Shown: positions 6,717 to 16,412 of the stretch, piece after piece | Numbering within the stretch: position 1 is the first letter of the stretch | How the letters are laid out: each line of letters begins with the position of its first letter | Notes under the pieces: model-generated | Databases searched by the model: none | Told to the model about the DNA's origin: nothing | What the model saw: only the letters and a program-made list of their open reading frames with translations | Source: Canicola haemoglobinophilus | Lineage (GTDB): Bacteria; Pseudomonadota; Gammaproteobacteria; Enterobacterales; Pasteurellaceae | Direction of reading: 5' to 3' | Assembly: GCF_002015075.1 (NCBI RefSeq) | Contig: NZ_MUXZ01000036.1 | Span: 1 to 21,418, forward strand | Length of the DNA stretch: 21,418 bases | Program-made: the position numbers and the translations under genes

Positions 6717-9700
6717 TTAATGATGTTGATTACTCGCCAATGGTTTTATGCTTTCATCAAATTCAGGTAAAGGTTTGTGCTCACTTGCGATATAAGAATA
6801 AATTACAGGCAACACAAACAAGGTAAATAAAGTACCAATTGAAAGCCCTGCAACTAACACAATAGCAATACTGAAACGAGATGCTGCACCCGCACCTGAT
6901 GCTAACAATAATGGAATTAATCCAGCGACCATCGCAGCCGTTGTCATCAAAATAGGGGGTAAACGCACTCTTGCCGCTTCAGTAATAGCTTCAATGCGAG
7001 ATTTACCAAAATGAAGTTGCTCTTCTTTTGCGACTTCACACATCAAAATACCATGTTTCGTAATGAGCCCTACGAGCGTAATCAAACCGACTTGTGAGTA
7101 AATATTTAGAGTAACGCCCGATAAGTGTAAAATTTTCATGCCTGTTAATAAGCTCAAGAAATTCAATACTAACAAGGCACCACTTACAGCTAAAGGCACA
7201 GAGACCATAATAACTAATGGATCTCGGATAGACTCAAATTGAATCGCTAGCACTAAGAAAATAACAAGAACCGCTAACACGAAAGTAGTCGTTAAGGCAT
7301 TTCCTTCTTGTACAAGCTGACGAGCTTCACTACGGAAATCATAGCTATATCCTTGTGGTAATTGCTCTGCTGCCGTATCTTTGAGCCATTTAACTGCATC
7401 ACCCGTTGAGGTTCCCGGCATTGGTACAGCTTGAATTAATGCTGAGTTTAACTGACTAAATCTTGGTAATGAAGTAGGTTGAGGCACTAACTCCATTTTT
7501 ATTAAGCTACTCAAAGGAATACTCTGCCCATTACTTGCTGATACGTAGAAGTTTTTCAAGCTTTCAGGGGTTAAACGATCCGCTCTTTTTACTTGCGCTA
7601 TAACTCTATATGCTCGCCCATCAATATCAACACGACTTACAGTTGCCGCAGACAAATAACTTCCTAAAGTACTGCTAATTTGTTGCATCGAAATACCGTA
7701 ACTTCCAGCTTTTTCTTTATCTATGCTGATTTTCATTTCAGCCGTATTGAATTTTAAATCGAGGTTAGTATAGATAAATCGACCCGATGAGCGCATTTTA
7801 GCTAAGAAATCTTCCGCAACAGGAGCTAAATCACGATAGTCATTTGGCGTACTAATAACAAATCCTATCGGTGGTCCAGACTCCCCTGTATCAATTTCAG
7901 GGAAATTAAAGGCCGAAACACTAACTTCAGGAATTTGTGTGGCTTTTTGATTCAATTCCGCCATCACTGCAGCTTGACTACGAGTACGATCTTTCCAGTC
8001 TTTCAAGGTTACAACATTTAATGTACCGCTAGGCGTTGGAGCTCCTGCAATAGACATTGTAAATTGTACTTCATCTGTCTTATTCAACAGATCAACGTAC
8101 TGTTTCGTTGCCTCTTGCACATAGTCAACGTTCATATTAGAAGGTGTTGAGCCAATAGCAATAAATGCGCCTTTATCTTCTGCTGGCGTCAACTCACTAG
8201 AAAGAGAAGTAAATAAGAACGGCAACATCGCAAAAATAATAGCAGCAAAAGCAAGCATACATTTACGGCTTGACATGACTAAGCCTAAAATATAGGCGTA
8301 ACCATTAGTTAAGCGAGTTAATGATTTTTCAATTCGTTGCTCTAAACGATTTGGTTTTTCATTACTTTTTAGTAGCTTACTGGTCATCATTGGCGACAAA
8401 GTTAATGCCACAATACCCGAAATAAATACCGCACCTGCTAATGTTAAAGCGAACTCTTTGAATAAGGATCCCGTAATTCCCCCCATTAATGCCATTGGTG
8501 AATACACCGCAATAAGTGCAATTGTCATGGAAATAACAGGCACTGCAATTTCTCGAGTACCGATAATTGCTGCACGGAATGGCGTTTCTCCTGCTTTTAT
8601 ATGGCGATCCACATTTTCCAGCACCACAATCGCATCATCAACAACCAATCCGATTGCTAAGATCATTGCCAACAATGTCATCAGATTAATGGAGAAATCA
8701 AATGTTTGTAACATCATGATTACCCCAATTAATGAAATAGGGATGGTAATCACAGGGATTAAAATTGCACGCAAAGAGCCAATAAATAACAAAATAACGA
8801 CTAAAACAATCACAGTGGCTTCAATAATTGTTTTAATTACTTCATTAATAGAACTATTAATCGCAATGGTACGATCATAAAGTAGATCAGAATACATACT
8901 GCTTGGTAAGTTCTGCTTAATTTGTGCGTACAATGGACGAATATTTTCTGCAACTGTCAATGGGTTAGCTGTTGCGGTTGGCTCAATAGCTAAAACAACA
9001 GAGTCAGAACCATTTGCCGTTGCTCTCGTACTATCGCTTTCTTTATTTAACTCAACTGTTGCAATATCACGCAAGCGAACAAGATTATCGCCCTTGGCAT
9101 AAACAATTAAATTCTCCAAGTCTTTAACTGAATTAGTAGTGGTGCCCACTTTATTTTTGTAAACAGTGTAATAACCATTAGCACTTCCTGCTGCTGTCTG
9201 CACATTATTAGCAGATAACGCCGACATAACGGCTGGAGAAGAAAGATTTTGAGCAGCCATTTTTTCTGGGTCTAGCCAAATGCGTAATGCATATTGAGCA
9301 GCACCAAAAATTTGTGCTTTAGCAACCCCTTCAACCGTAAATAACTGAGGTTTTACCACTCGTTCAATATAGTCAGTCACCTGACTTGAATCTAACTTAT
9401 CAGAATAAAAGCTGATATACATAATCCCTGTACCACCTGTTGAGGATGAAATAACAGGGTCTTCAATATTACGAGGTAATTTTGAGCGCACAGAATTTAC
9501 TTTCGCCAATACATCAGCTAAAGCACCATTAGGATCTGTATTCAATTTCATTTTGACAGTGATCATCGAGGAGTTTGCAGCACTACTTGATGACATATAG
9601 TCAATATTATCCGCTTGAGCAATAGCTTCTTCTAAAGTTGATGTAACGAATGCTTGCATCAAGTTCGCATCTGCCCCCGGATAGACTGTCGATACAGTAA

Positions 9701-9833
9701 TTACAGTTGTCGTCATTTTCGGATATTCACGCACAGTCAATTTTGAAATCGCTTGCAATCCTAAAATAATGATCAGCAAGCTAATTGACACCGCCAATAC
9801 AGGACGACGAATAAATATATCGGTAAATTTCAT
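6717..9833 (-). CDS. acrB: RND-family multidrug efflux transporter, inner-membrane pump
   Basis: This 1038-residue HAE-1 type RND transporter pumps drugs, dyes and detergents outward using the proton gradient, through a periplasmic adaptor and an outer-membrane channel. The N-terminus FTDIFIRRPVLAVSISLLII opens the first membrane helix. A large periplasmic loop follows to about residue 330, then helices with the proton-relay pair D399/D400 in GLVVDDAIVVLENV, a second periplasmic loop and a second helix bundle (VLAVLVIFLVLAIQFESI, then GLITLVGLITKHGILM and PPILMTTAAMVAGLIPLLL). The gene starts 21 bases after acrA, so the two are cotranscribed; the order acrR-acrA-acrB is that of the H. influenzae efflux operon. 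No outer-membrane channel gene is adjacent, so a TolC-like protein encoded elsewhere is presumably used. The symbol is by family resemblance. Confidence 0.93.
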   Translation of the reverse strand: MKFTDIFIRRPVLAVSISLLIIILGLQAISKLTVREYPKMTTTVITVSTVYPGADANLMQAFVTSTLEEAIAQADNIDYMSSSSAANSSMITVKMKLNTDPNGALADVLAKVNSVRSKLPRNIEDPVISSSTGGTGIMYISFYSDKLDSSQVTDYIERVVKPQLFTVEGVAKAQIFGAAQYALRIWLDPEKMAAQNLSSPAVMSALSANNVQTAAGSANGYYTVYKNKVGTTTNSVKDLENLIVYAKGDNLVRLRDIATVELNKESDSTRATANGSDSVVLAIEPTATANPLTVAENIRPLYAQIKQNLPSSMYSDLLYDRTIAINSSINEVIKTIIEATVIVLVVILLFIGSLRAILIPVITIPISLIGVIMMLQTFDFSINLMTLLAMILAIGLVVDDAIVVLENVDRHIKAGETPFRAAIIGTREIAVPVISMTIALIAVYSPMALMGGITGSLFKEFALTLAGAVFISGIVALTLSPMMTSKLLKSNEKPNRLEQRIEKSLTRLTNGYAYILGLVMSSRKCMLAFAAIIFAMLPFLFTSLSSELTPAEDKGAFIAIGSTPSNMNVDYVQEATKQYVDLLNKTDEVQFTMSIAGAPTPSGTLNVVTLKDWKDRTRSQAAVMAELNQKATQIPEVSVSAFNFPEIDTGESGPPIGFVISTPNDYRDLAPVAEDFLAKMRSSGRFIYTNLDLKFNTAEMKISIDKEKAGSYGISMQQISSTLGSYLSAATVSRVDIDGRAYRVIAQVKRADRLTPESLKNFYVSASNGQSIPLSSLIKMELVPQPTSLPRFSQLNSALIQAVPMPGTSTGDAVKWLKDTAAEQLPQGYSYDFRSEARQLVQEGNALTTTFVLAVLVIFLVLAIQFESIRDPLVIMVSVPLAVSGALLVLNFLSLLTGMKILHLSGVTLNIYSQVGLITLVGLITKHGILMCEVAKEEQLHFGKSRIEAITEAARVRLPPILMTTAAMVAGLIPLLLASGAGAASRFSIAIVLVAGLSIGTLFTLFVLPVIYSYIASEHKPLPEFDESIKPLASNQHH

Positions 9834-9854
9834 TGGATATATTCCTACTTCAAA

Positions 9855-11069
9855 TTAAAGATTGGTTTTCTTCGCTGGTTGTTGCGTACCAATTATTTCT
9901 TTATCTACAACGACAACTAAGCTACCATTCGCAATACCTTGCTGACCACCTACGACAATTTTATCGCCAGCTTTAATATCTTGGCCTTTTAATTGTGCAT
10001 AAATTCCTTGACGGTCTTTAGTAAACACGGTGGTTTGTTTTACACGATAAACATTGTCAATCTTATCTTTGTAAGCAAATTTCTCGTTATCAAGCAATTT
10101 TTGCTTATCTTCATCTGAAAGTGCGGTCAAAACGTAGCTACTTTCTCCATACATGTTGTAACTAATGGCCACCTGAGGAACAACAATTTGATCTCGTTCA
10201 GTAGTTAAAGCCACACGCAATCTTGTAAACATACCGGATAATAATTTATGGCTATCTGCCCCTTCAAAAGTGGCTTGCACATCAATCAACCCTGTGGCTG
10301 CATTCACTGCTGGCTCAAGTGCGGTAATTTTTGCGGCAAAAGTTTCACCTAAACGCGCATCGCTAGTTGCAGTTACTTTTTGTCCAATAAATAAATTTTC
10401 AAGCTCATTTTGTGCAACAGAGAAATCTACCTTCATTGAACTCGTATCTTCAACACGCACAATTGGCGTACCTACGTTTACGTATTGCCCCACATTTACT
10501 TTAACAATACCAGCAATCCCATCAAATGGTGCAACAATTTTGCGGCGCTCAATAGCCGCTTTTAAGGCACTAATATTTGCCACTAAAGCATCATAATTTG
10601 CTTTGGCATTATCCAATTCTTGTTGAGATACACTTTTTGTTTTATACAAATTAAGGTAACGTTGATAAATTTGTTTAGTTGTAGCTAATTTTGCCTCTGA
10701 AGCCTGTAAATTAGCTTGCTCAACAGAACTATCTAACTCAACCAAGACATCACCTTTTTTCACCACTTGTCCTGATTGGATAAACACTTTAGCAACAGCA
10801 CCTGGCGTTTGAGCACTTAACACAGCGCCTTGATTAGGTCTAACCAATCCAGTCGTTTCAATCACAGGGGTCCATGAAGTTGGCTCAACTGTAATTGCTG
10901 TAACAGGTGTAGTTTTTTCAGGCATACTAGCTATCATCTTGCTAACAATCATACCTGAAACAACTTTTAAGCCGATCATAACGGCAAATAACAACACAAT
11001 AACGCCCAAAATAAGTTTTAAGAAAAACATATGAGAACGTTTTGGTTTTACGTGAGTTTGATTACTCAT
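9855..11069 (-). CDS. acrA: RND efflux periplasmic adaptor (membrane fusion protein)
   Basis: This 404-residue adaptor bridges the RND pump and the outer-membrane channel. An N-terminal basic segment precedes a hydrophobic helix at about residues 15-37 (MFFLKLILGVIVLLF...). There is no cysteine and hence no lipobox, so anchoring is by a membrane helix, unlike the lipoprotein AcrA of E. coli. Next come the lipoyl halves (SAQTPGAVAKVFIQSGQVVKKGDVLVELD, and IVAPFDGIAGIVKVNVGQYVNVG), a helical hairpin between them (about 115-170), the beta-barrel (LSGMFTRLRVAL) and the membrane-proximal domain (AGDKIVVGGQQGIANGSLVVV). AGGAG lies about nine bases before the ATG. The gene sits between acrR and acrB in one operon. 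Confidence 0.93.
   Translation of the reverse strand: MSNQTHVKPKRSHMFFLKLILGVIVLLFAVMIGLKVVSGMIVSKMIASMPEKTTPVTAITVEPTSWTPVIETTGLVRPNQGAVLSAQTPGAVAKVFIQSGQVVKKGDVLVELDSSVEQANLQASEAKLATTKQIYQRYLNLYKTKSVSQQELDNAKANYDALVANISALKAAIERRKIVAPFDGIAGIVKVNVGQYVNVGTPIVRVEDTSSMKVDFSVAQNELENLFIGQKVTATSDARLGETFAAKITALEPAVNAATGLIDVQATFEGADSHKLLSGMFTRLRVALTTERDQIVVPQVAISYNMYGESSYVLTALSDEDKQKLLDNEKFAYKDKIDNVYRVKQTTVFTKDRQGIYAQLKGQDIKAGDKIVVGGQQGIANGSLVVVVDKEIIGTQQPAKKTNL
10119..10127 (+). repeat. DNA uptake signal sequence core (Hin type)
   Basis: Exact AAGTGCGGT inside acrA, read on the plus strand. Confidence 0.85.
10317..10325 (+). repeat. DNA uptake signal sequence core (Hin type)
   Basis: Exact AAGTGCGGT followed by AATTTTT inside acrA, 190 bases from the previous copy and in the same orientation. 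Confidence 0.85.
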
Positions 11070-11102
11070 AAAAACTAACTCCTAGCAAGAAAATAAAAAT
11101 CT

Positions 11103-11669
11103 TTAAAATTGAATCGCTCGCCAGCTACGCTGAACGGCTGTTTCTAATACCTGATTAGATAATTCTGTTTTAAACATCATTTGGTTGAAGGCTAAATTAA
11201 TCGCACTTTCTAAACCTAACGTGAATAAAACTTTTGTAGGCAAATCAATGATAGCTTTATCATTAATTGCCTTCTGACAAAATGCAGACCAACGCCCTTG
11301 TCCTTCTTTTTCCTGGCAAATCTGACTGAAGCCAGGTAATGCTTGATATTGGCTTACATTTAACAAAATCATTGGGTTTTCATGTAGGTAATGCCAAATA
11401 TTCCACCACATTTGACGATATTGCTCAAAATAAGAGAGCTTTTCATCATAATCTTTTTCCATTGCAACAGAAAAAAGATTAAATACTCGCCGAGCCAGCT
11501 GCTCCAATAATTCATCTTTATTTTTAAAATAAAGATAAATAGTACCAGGAGAGATTTTTGCCTCTTTAGCAATTTTGTGCATAGAAAGGCTATGTAGCCC
11601 ACCTTCCGCCATTAATCGCTCTGTGGCAATAAAAACCTGCTCGGTCATATCTAATTCAGATTGACGCAT
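11103..11669 (-). CDS. acrR: TetR/AcrR-family repressor of the efflux operon
   Basis: This 188-residue regulator has the TetR-type N-terminal helix-turn-helix: FIATERLMAEGGLHSLSMHKIAKEAKISPGTIYLYFKNKDELL matches the family pattern through the TIYxYFxxKxxLL recognition region. The C-terminal half is the ligand-binding/dimer domain and is family-variable. The start is taken at 11669 (MRQSELDMTEQ) because the domain begins there. A longer reading to 11777 adds 36 hydrophobic residues unlike the family and would run through the operator palindrome. The ribosome site is weak. acrA starts 33 bases downstream, giving a self-regulated acrRAB operon. Repression of acrAB, relieved by pump substrates, is the family's usual role and is inferred here. 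Confidence 0.9.
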   Translation of the reverse strand: MRQSELDMTEQVFIATERLMAEGGLHSLSMHKIAKEAKISPGTIYLYFKNKDELLEQLARRVFNLFSVAMEKDYDEKLSYFEQYRQMWWNIWHYLHENPMILLNVSQYQALPGFSQICQEKEGQGRWSAFCQKAINDKAIIDLPTKVLFTLGLESAINLAFNQMMFKTELSNQVLETAVQRSWRAIQF

Positions 11670-11760
11670 AAGAATTTCTATAAAATAAATAAAATTAAGG
11701 AAAGTTACATACAGTAAGAATTGTTTGATAATTGAAGAAAATATCACAATATAGGGACTG

Positions 11761-11778
11761 AATGAACGTTCGTTCATT
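11761..11778. promoter_or_regulatory. AcrR/TetR-type operator palindrome
   Basis: AATGAACG (11761-11768) and CGTTCATT (11771-11778) are perfect inverted 8-base arms with a two-base centre, about 92 bases upstream of the acrR start. The sequence is the kind bound by TetR-family efflux repressors. A TATATT hexamer on the minus strand (11753-11748) lies just downstream, so the palindrome would cover the -35 region of the acrRAB promoter. Confidence 0.75.
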
Positions 11779-11825
11779 TTAATGATTTTTACTCATTTCG
11801 CAAGCTGAATATAGAATTTAATCAT

Positions 11826-11851
11826 AAAAATGGGCAATAAACTTGCCCATT
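11826..11851 (-). terminator. Intrinsic terminator of aroA
   Basis: Arms AATGGGCAA (11829-11837) and TTGCCCATT (11843-11851) form a nine-base stem with a five-base loop. On the minus strand the stem runs into five T residues. It begins only three bases after the aroA stop codon and separates aroA from the acrRAB operon. Confidence 0.8.
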
Positions 11852-11854
11852 AAA

Positions 11855-13153
11855 TTACGATTGAAGGCTGATTTTTTCAAATTCAGAAAAATAGGTTGGG
11901 AAAGTCTTTGCAGTGCATTTGGGATCTAAAATTGTTACCGCTGTATTAGATAATGCGATTAACGAAAAACACATTGCTATTCTATGGTCATTATAAGTAG
12001 CAATTTCCGCGTGCTTAAATTTTGTTAAAGGGAGAGGTTGAATGCGAATAAAATCTTTTCCCTCTTCGACTTCTGCTCCGATTTTACGCAACTCTGTTGC
12101 CATTGCCGTGAGTCGATCCGTTTCTTTTACACGCCAATTATAAATATTACGAATAACCGTTTCAGTTTGAGCAAAAAGTGCGGTTGTCGCAATCGTCATT
12201 GCAGCATCTGGAATATGGTTCATATCCATATTAACGCCCTTCAGTTCGCCTTGTTCCACTTGGATAAAATTTTCTCCACAAGTTACTTTTGCTCCCATTT
12301 TTGCTAAAACATCAGCAAATAAGCGATCCCCTTGAATAGAGTTTTTACCTATGCCGGTTACTTTTACTTTGCCTTTAATTGCCGCCGCTGCTAAAAAATA
12401 AGAAGCCGAAGAAGCATCGCCCTCCACCAAATAAGTTTTTGGCGAAACATAAGATTGCTGACCTTTAATCAAAAAACGCTGGTAATTATGATGTTCAACC
12501 GTAACGCCAAAATCTTTCATCATTGCCAAGGTAATATCAATATAAGGCTTGGACACAAGTTCCCCTAAAATTTCTATTTCCATATCATTCTCAGCAAGGG
12601 GCGCAGCCATTAAAAGTGCAGTCAAAAATTGTGAAGAAATAGAACCATCAATCTGAACTTTACCTCCGCCAATACCTAAATTACGAATAGCAATAGGCGG
12701 ATAGCCTTCATTTTCTAAATACTGAATACTGGCGCCTGCTTGTTGTAAAGCATCCACTAAATGCTTAATCGGACGCTCTTTCATTCGAGGCTCACCTGTT
12801 AAGATAACTTCAGCCTCAATATTTCCTTTTAAGCAAAGAGCGGCAGTCAAAGGACGCATCGCTGTTCCAGCATTTCCCAAAAACAAAGACAAACCATTTT
12901 GCCATTGAAACGCTCCACCAACGCCTTCAACAATACATTCTTTTTTATCCTCAGAAAGTTGATATTTCACTCCCAAGGCTTTCAACGCATTCAACATATG
13001 TCGAATATCATCGCTGTCCAATAAATTAGTGACTTGAGTAGTGCCATGAGCAAGTGCGGCTAATAAAAGTGCACGATTTGATAAACTCTTTGAACCCGGC
13101 AAATTAATCTCGCCTTCAATACGGCTAATAGGAGTTAAGGTTAATTTTTCCAT
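11855..13153 (-). CDS. aroA: 3-phosphoshikimate 1-carboxyvinyltransferase (EPSP synthase)
   Basis: AroA joins phosphoenolpyruvate to shikimate-3-phosphate in the shikimate pathway for aromatic amino acids and folate, in the cytoplasm. The 432-residue length is normal. The substrate-binding PGSKSLSNRALLLA includes Lys22; the class I signature LFLGNAGTAMRPLTAAL, GEPRMKERPI, DGSISSQFLTALLMAAPL, PDAAMTIA (catalytic Asp) and RVKETDRLTAMATELRKIG (catalytic Glu) are all present, with YNDHRIAM near the end. The start is the ATG at 13153, where the conserved N-terminus begins; the upstream sequence is a poor ribosome site. It diverges from hsdR and ends in its own terminator. Confidence 0.97.
   Translation of the reverse strand: MEKLTLTPISRIEGEINLPGSKSLSNRALLLAALAHGTTQVTNLLDSDDIRHMLNALKALGVKYQLSEDKKECIVEGVGGAFQWQNGLSLFLGNAGTAMRPLTAALCLKGNIEAEVILTGEPRMKERPIKHLVDALQQAGASIQYLENEGYPPIAIRNLGIGGGKVQIDGSISSQFLTALLMAAPLAENDMEIEILGELVSKPYIDITLAMMKDFGVTVEHHNYQRFLIKGQQSYVSPKTYLVEGDASSASYFLAAAAIKGKVKVTGIGKNSIQGDRLFADVLAKMGAKVTCGENFIQVEQGELKGVNMDMNHIPDAAMTIATTALFAQTETVIRNIYNWRVKETDRLTAMATELRKIGAEVEEGKDFIRIQPLPLTKFKHAEIATYNDHRIAMCFSLIALSNTAVTILDPKCTAKTFPTYFSEFEKISLQS
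12176..12184 (+). repeat. DNA uptake signal sequence core (Hin type)
   Basis: Exact AAGTGCGGT inside aroA. Confidence 0.85.
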
Positions 13154-13182
13154 AATGTTGTGTTGTTATTTAACTGAATATA

Positions 13183-13249
13183 AGTATAACAAGAGTATAA
13201 CTTAGTTCTTTTTTTTCACCTAGCTACTTACTTTAACTTTCTCTATAAT
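13183..13249. promoter_or_regulatory. Divergent aroA/hsdR promoter region
   Basis: The 145-base gap between the divergent genes holds a perfect -10 TATAAT at 13244-13249 facing hsdR, without a convincing -35. It also has an 8-base direct repeat AGTATAAC at 13183-13190 and 13194-13201, whose complement supplies TATACT-like -10 hexamers toward aroA. No known operator was recognised. Confidence 0.4.
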
Positions 13250-13298
13250 ACCTTACTTTCGCTTAAGTAAAGCGATAGTTGCATAAAGGGAGTGGAGA

Positions 13299-16200
13299 AT
13301 GAGTTTTAGTAAAGAAGCAGATTTTGAACTTGCTTTAATTGCATTGTTAAAACAAAAAGGTTGGGAAGAAAAAGTTATAGAATATCCAACAGAAAATGAT
13401 TTGTTGAGAAACTGGGCAGATATTTTATTTGAAAACAATAGAGAAACGGACCGCTTAAATAATGTGCCTTTAACAGACAGTGAAATGCAACAAATTTTGG
13501 AGCAAATTGCAGAACTGAAAACACCTTTAAAACTCAATGGCTTCATTAATGGCAAGAACATTTCTATTCGTCGAGATAATGAATTAGATAGCTTACATTT
13601 TGGCAAGGAAATTAGCTTAAAAATTTATGACCGATTAGAAATCGCTGGCGGACAAAGCAAATATCAAATTGTACGCCAACCTCAATTCCCAACAAAATCT
13701 CCGATACTCAAAGATCGTCGTGGCGACATTATGTTGCTTATTAATGGTATGCCTGTGTTTCATATTGAATTAAAACGCAGTGGCGTACCTATTAGCCAAG
13801 CCTGTTATCAAATTGAAAAATATGCCCAAGAAGGTATCTTTTTTGGTTTATTCGCACTTGTACAAATTTTTGTAGCGATGACCCCAGAGAAAACACTCTA
13901 TTTTGCTAATCCAAATGGGCAATTTAATCCCAATTATTATTTTCACTGGGCTGATTTTAATAATGAACCAGTAAACGATTATAAAGATATTGCCTCCCAG
14001 TTTTTATCTATTCCAATGGCTCATCAGTTAATTGGTTTTTATATGGTGCCTGATGATACTGATGGCGTTCTTAAGGTAATGAGAAGCTACCAATATTATG
14101 CGGCTCATGCTATTTCCGATCGAGTATCTAAACTTAAATGGCAAAATTACCAAGAACAGCGTGGGGGCTATATTTGGCATACTACGGGCTCTGGTAAAAC
14201 GATGACCAGTTTTAAATCAGCTCAGCTTATTTCGTCCTCACAAGATGCCGATAAAGTAATCTTCCTTATGGATCGCATTGAATTAGGTACACAATCACTA
14301 GAAGAATATCGTAATTTTGCGGACGAAAATCAGCAAGTTCAAGAAACAAAAAGTACTTATGAGTTAATTAAAAAACTCAAAAGTAACAACAGTTCAGACA
14401 CGCTAATCGTTACCTCTATTCAAAAAATGAGTAATCTTGCTAAAGAGCAAGTAATGAAAGAAAGTGATTTAGCTAAAATCACAGCAAAACGCATCGTTAT
14501 TATTGTAGATGAATGTCACCGTTCAACCTTTGGTGATATGTTGCAAGATATTAAGCGAACCTTTGCGGGTGCTGTATTTTTCGGTTTTACAGGTACGCCA
14601 ATTTTTGAAGATAATCATAAGAAAAATAGTGCAACCACAGATGTATTTGGCGATGAATTACATCGTTATAGTATTGCCGACGGTATCCGAGATAAAAACG
14701 TACTCGGTTTTGATATTTACAAGGTGAGTACTTACAAGGAGAAAGATTTACGTCAAAAAGTCGCGCTAGCAAAAGCAAATGCTCATAGTGAAAGCGAAGT
14801 TTGGGAAAATGAAGATAAAAAGCAAACCTATCTGCATTTTATGGATAGCAAAGCGGTTAGTATGGCTGAAATTGAGGATCTGACACCTCCAACACAGTGG
14901 CAAACTGAAGGACATTATCAGGCTGTGGTAGAAGACGTGCTAGAACATTTTCCTACGTTAAGCCGAGGCAAAAAATTCCATGCCATATTTGCTACCAGTA
15001 GCATTAGTGAGGCTATTGATTATTATCGTCTATTTAAACAAAGCGATCCTACCTTAAAAATCACCGCACTTTTTGATCCCAACGAAGATAATCAAGCTAA
15101 TTCATTTAGCAAAGAGCAAGGACTTGCGGAAATTATAGGCGATTATAATCAGCGATTTGGTAAAACCTTTACAATAGCTAACCACGCACAATTTAAAAAA
15201 GATGTTGCAGAGCGTTTAGCACATAAAGAAACCTATAAATTCATCAATAATAAACCTGAAGAACAACTTGATCTGCTAATTGTTGTCGATCAAATGCTGA
15301 CGGGTTACGACTCAAAATGGGTGAATACACTTTATTTAGATAAACTTATTCGCTACGAATTACTTATCCAAGCGTTCTCCCGAACCAACCGCTTATTTGG
15401 AAAAGACAAGCAATTCGGCACCATTCGTTACTATCGCAAACCAGCAACCATGGAACAAAATATCGAAAAAGCCGTTGAATTATATTCAGGTAATCGTCCG
15501 ATAGGTTTATTTGTGGATAAAATCCCACAAAATATCAACAAAATGAATGGGTTATTTGAGGAAATTAGTCAGATTTTCCAAAGTGAAGAAATTCAGCATT
15601 TTGCAGAAGTACCAAAAACGGAAATTCATTGTGTGAAGTTTATTTCATTGTTTAACCAAGTGAACAATGTATTGGAGGCAGTCAAAGTTCAAGGCTTTGA
15701 TTGGCAAGAAATAAGCTATGGCGAAGGAAAAGAAAAAACACAATTGCTATTCACGAAGCAAATCTATGATGCCTTGTTATTGCGTTATAAAGAACTTGCT
15801 AGCAAAAAGATAAATAATGAAGAAGAGCGTAATTCACTACCGCCCTTTGATATTGATAGCTATATTACGGCAATAAATACTGACAAAATTGATCATGATT
15901 ATCTCAATAGTCGTTTTGATAAGTATCTCAAAGCACTCTGCAATGATGAAAATACGGAAATTGCTCTGAATGAATTACATCAAGCCTTTCCAACCTTAAG
16001 TGCAGATGAACAACGTATTGCGAATATCTTACTCCATGATATTCAACGAGGTGATCTACAAATTGAGCAAGGTAAAACATTCAAAGATTACATTATCGAA
16101 CACCAAACAGCAGAGCAACATAACCGTCTATTACGTTTTGCTGAGGATCATGGCTTAGATGCGAATTTGCTTATTGCGATCTCGCACTTGCAAATTACCG

Positions 16201-16358
16201 AAGAAAACATCAACCGCTATTTAGAAGAGCTAAAAACTACTGCAAATAAAGCACAGGCGAAAAAACATTTTGAAAAAGAGGGAAAACCAGTTCCTTTACC
16301 GCTTGTGAATGTCAAATTAGATAAAGCTCTGCGAGAATTTTTATTACCTAAACAATAG
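13299..16358 (+). CDS. hsdR: Type I restriction enzyme, endonuclease/translocase subunit R
   Basis: HsdR translocates and cleaves unmethylated DNA as part of an R2M2S complex. The 1019-residue protein is of EcoR124I (type IC) size and order. The PD-(D/E)xK nuclease has D143 in RRGDIMLLING and E157-L-K159 in VFHIELKRSGV. The superfamily 2 motor has Walker A in GYIWHTTGSGKTMTSFK (297-301), the DEAD-type box VDECHRS (404-410) and motif III FFGFTGTPIF; motif VI appears as QAFSRTNRLF. A C-terminal helical region for M/S contact ends the protein. AAGGGAG six bases before ATG 13299 supports the start. It is the first gene of hsdR-hsdM-hsdS, with hsdM 54 bases on. No frameshift or stop, so it looks functional. 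Confidence 0.95.
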   Translation: MSFSKEADFELALIALLKQKGWEEKVIEYPTENDLLRNWADILFENNRETDRLNNVPLTDSEMQQILEQIAELKTPLKLNGFINGKNISIRRDNELDSLHFGKEISLKIYDRLEIAGGQSKYQIVRQPQFPTKSPILKDRRGDIMLLINGMPVFHIELKRSGVPISQACYQIEKYAQEGIFFGLFALVQIFVAMTPEKTLYFANPNGQFNPNYYFHWADFNNEPVNDYKDIASQFLSIPMAHQLIGFYMVPDDTDGVLKVMRSYQYYAAHAISDRVSKLKWQNYQEQRGGYIWHTTGSGKTMTSFKSAQLISSSQDADKVIFLMDRIELGTQSLEEYRNFADENQQVQETKSTYELIKKLKSNNSSDTLIVTSIQKMSNLAKEQVMKESDLAKITAKRIVIIVDECHRSTFGDMLQDIKRTFAGAVFFGFTGTPIFEDNHKKNSATTDVFGDELHRYSIADGIRDKNVLGFDIYKVSTYKEKDLRQKVALAKANAHSESEVWENEDKKQTYLHFMDSKAVSMAEIEDLTPPTQWQTEGHYQAVVEDVLEHFPTLSRGKKFHAIFATSSISEAIDYYRLFKQSDPTLKITALFDPNEDNQANSFSKEQGLAEIIGDYNQRFGKTFTIANHAQFKKDVAERLAHKETYKFINNKPEEQLDLLIVVDQMLTGYDSKWVNTLYLDKLIRYELLIQAFSRTNRLFGKDKQFGTIRYYRKPATMEQNIEKAVELYSGNRPIGLFVDKIPQNINKMNGLFEEISQIFQSEEIQHFAEVPKTEIHCVKFISLFNQVNNVLEAVKVQGFDWQEISYGEGKEKTQLLFTKQIYDALLLRYKELASKKINNEEERNSLPPFDIDSYITAINTDKIDHDYLNSRFDKYLKALCNDENTEIALNELHQAFPTLSADEQRIANILLHDIQRGDLQIEQGKTFKDYIIEHQTAEQHNRLLRFAEDHGLDANLLIAISHLQITEENINRYLEELKTTANKAQAKKHFEKEGKPVPLPLVNVKLDKALREFLLPKQ
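15063..15071 (-). repeat. DNA uptake signal sequence core (Hin type)
   Basis: ACCGCACTT followed by TTTG inside hsdR; the only exact copy found in the restriction locus. Confidence 0.85.
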
Positions 16359-16412
16359 AGCGGTCTATTTTGACAAAATTTTTACAACATAACCCACTAC
16401 AAAGAGAACAAC

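Noticed and set aside
8458..8880. 140-residue plus-strand frame inside acrB
   Set aside because: An antisense shadow of a long, well-conserved RND gene.
13047..13075. Further uptake signals in aroA (AAGTGCGGC and AAAGTGCAC)
   Set aside because: Neither matches the nine-base core exactly, so they were not counted.
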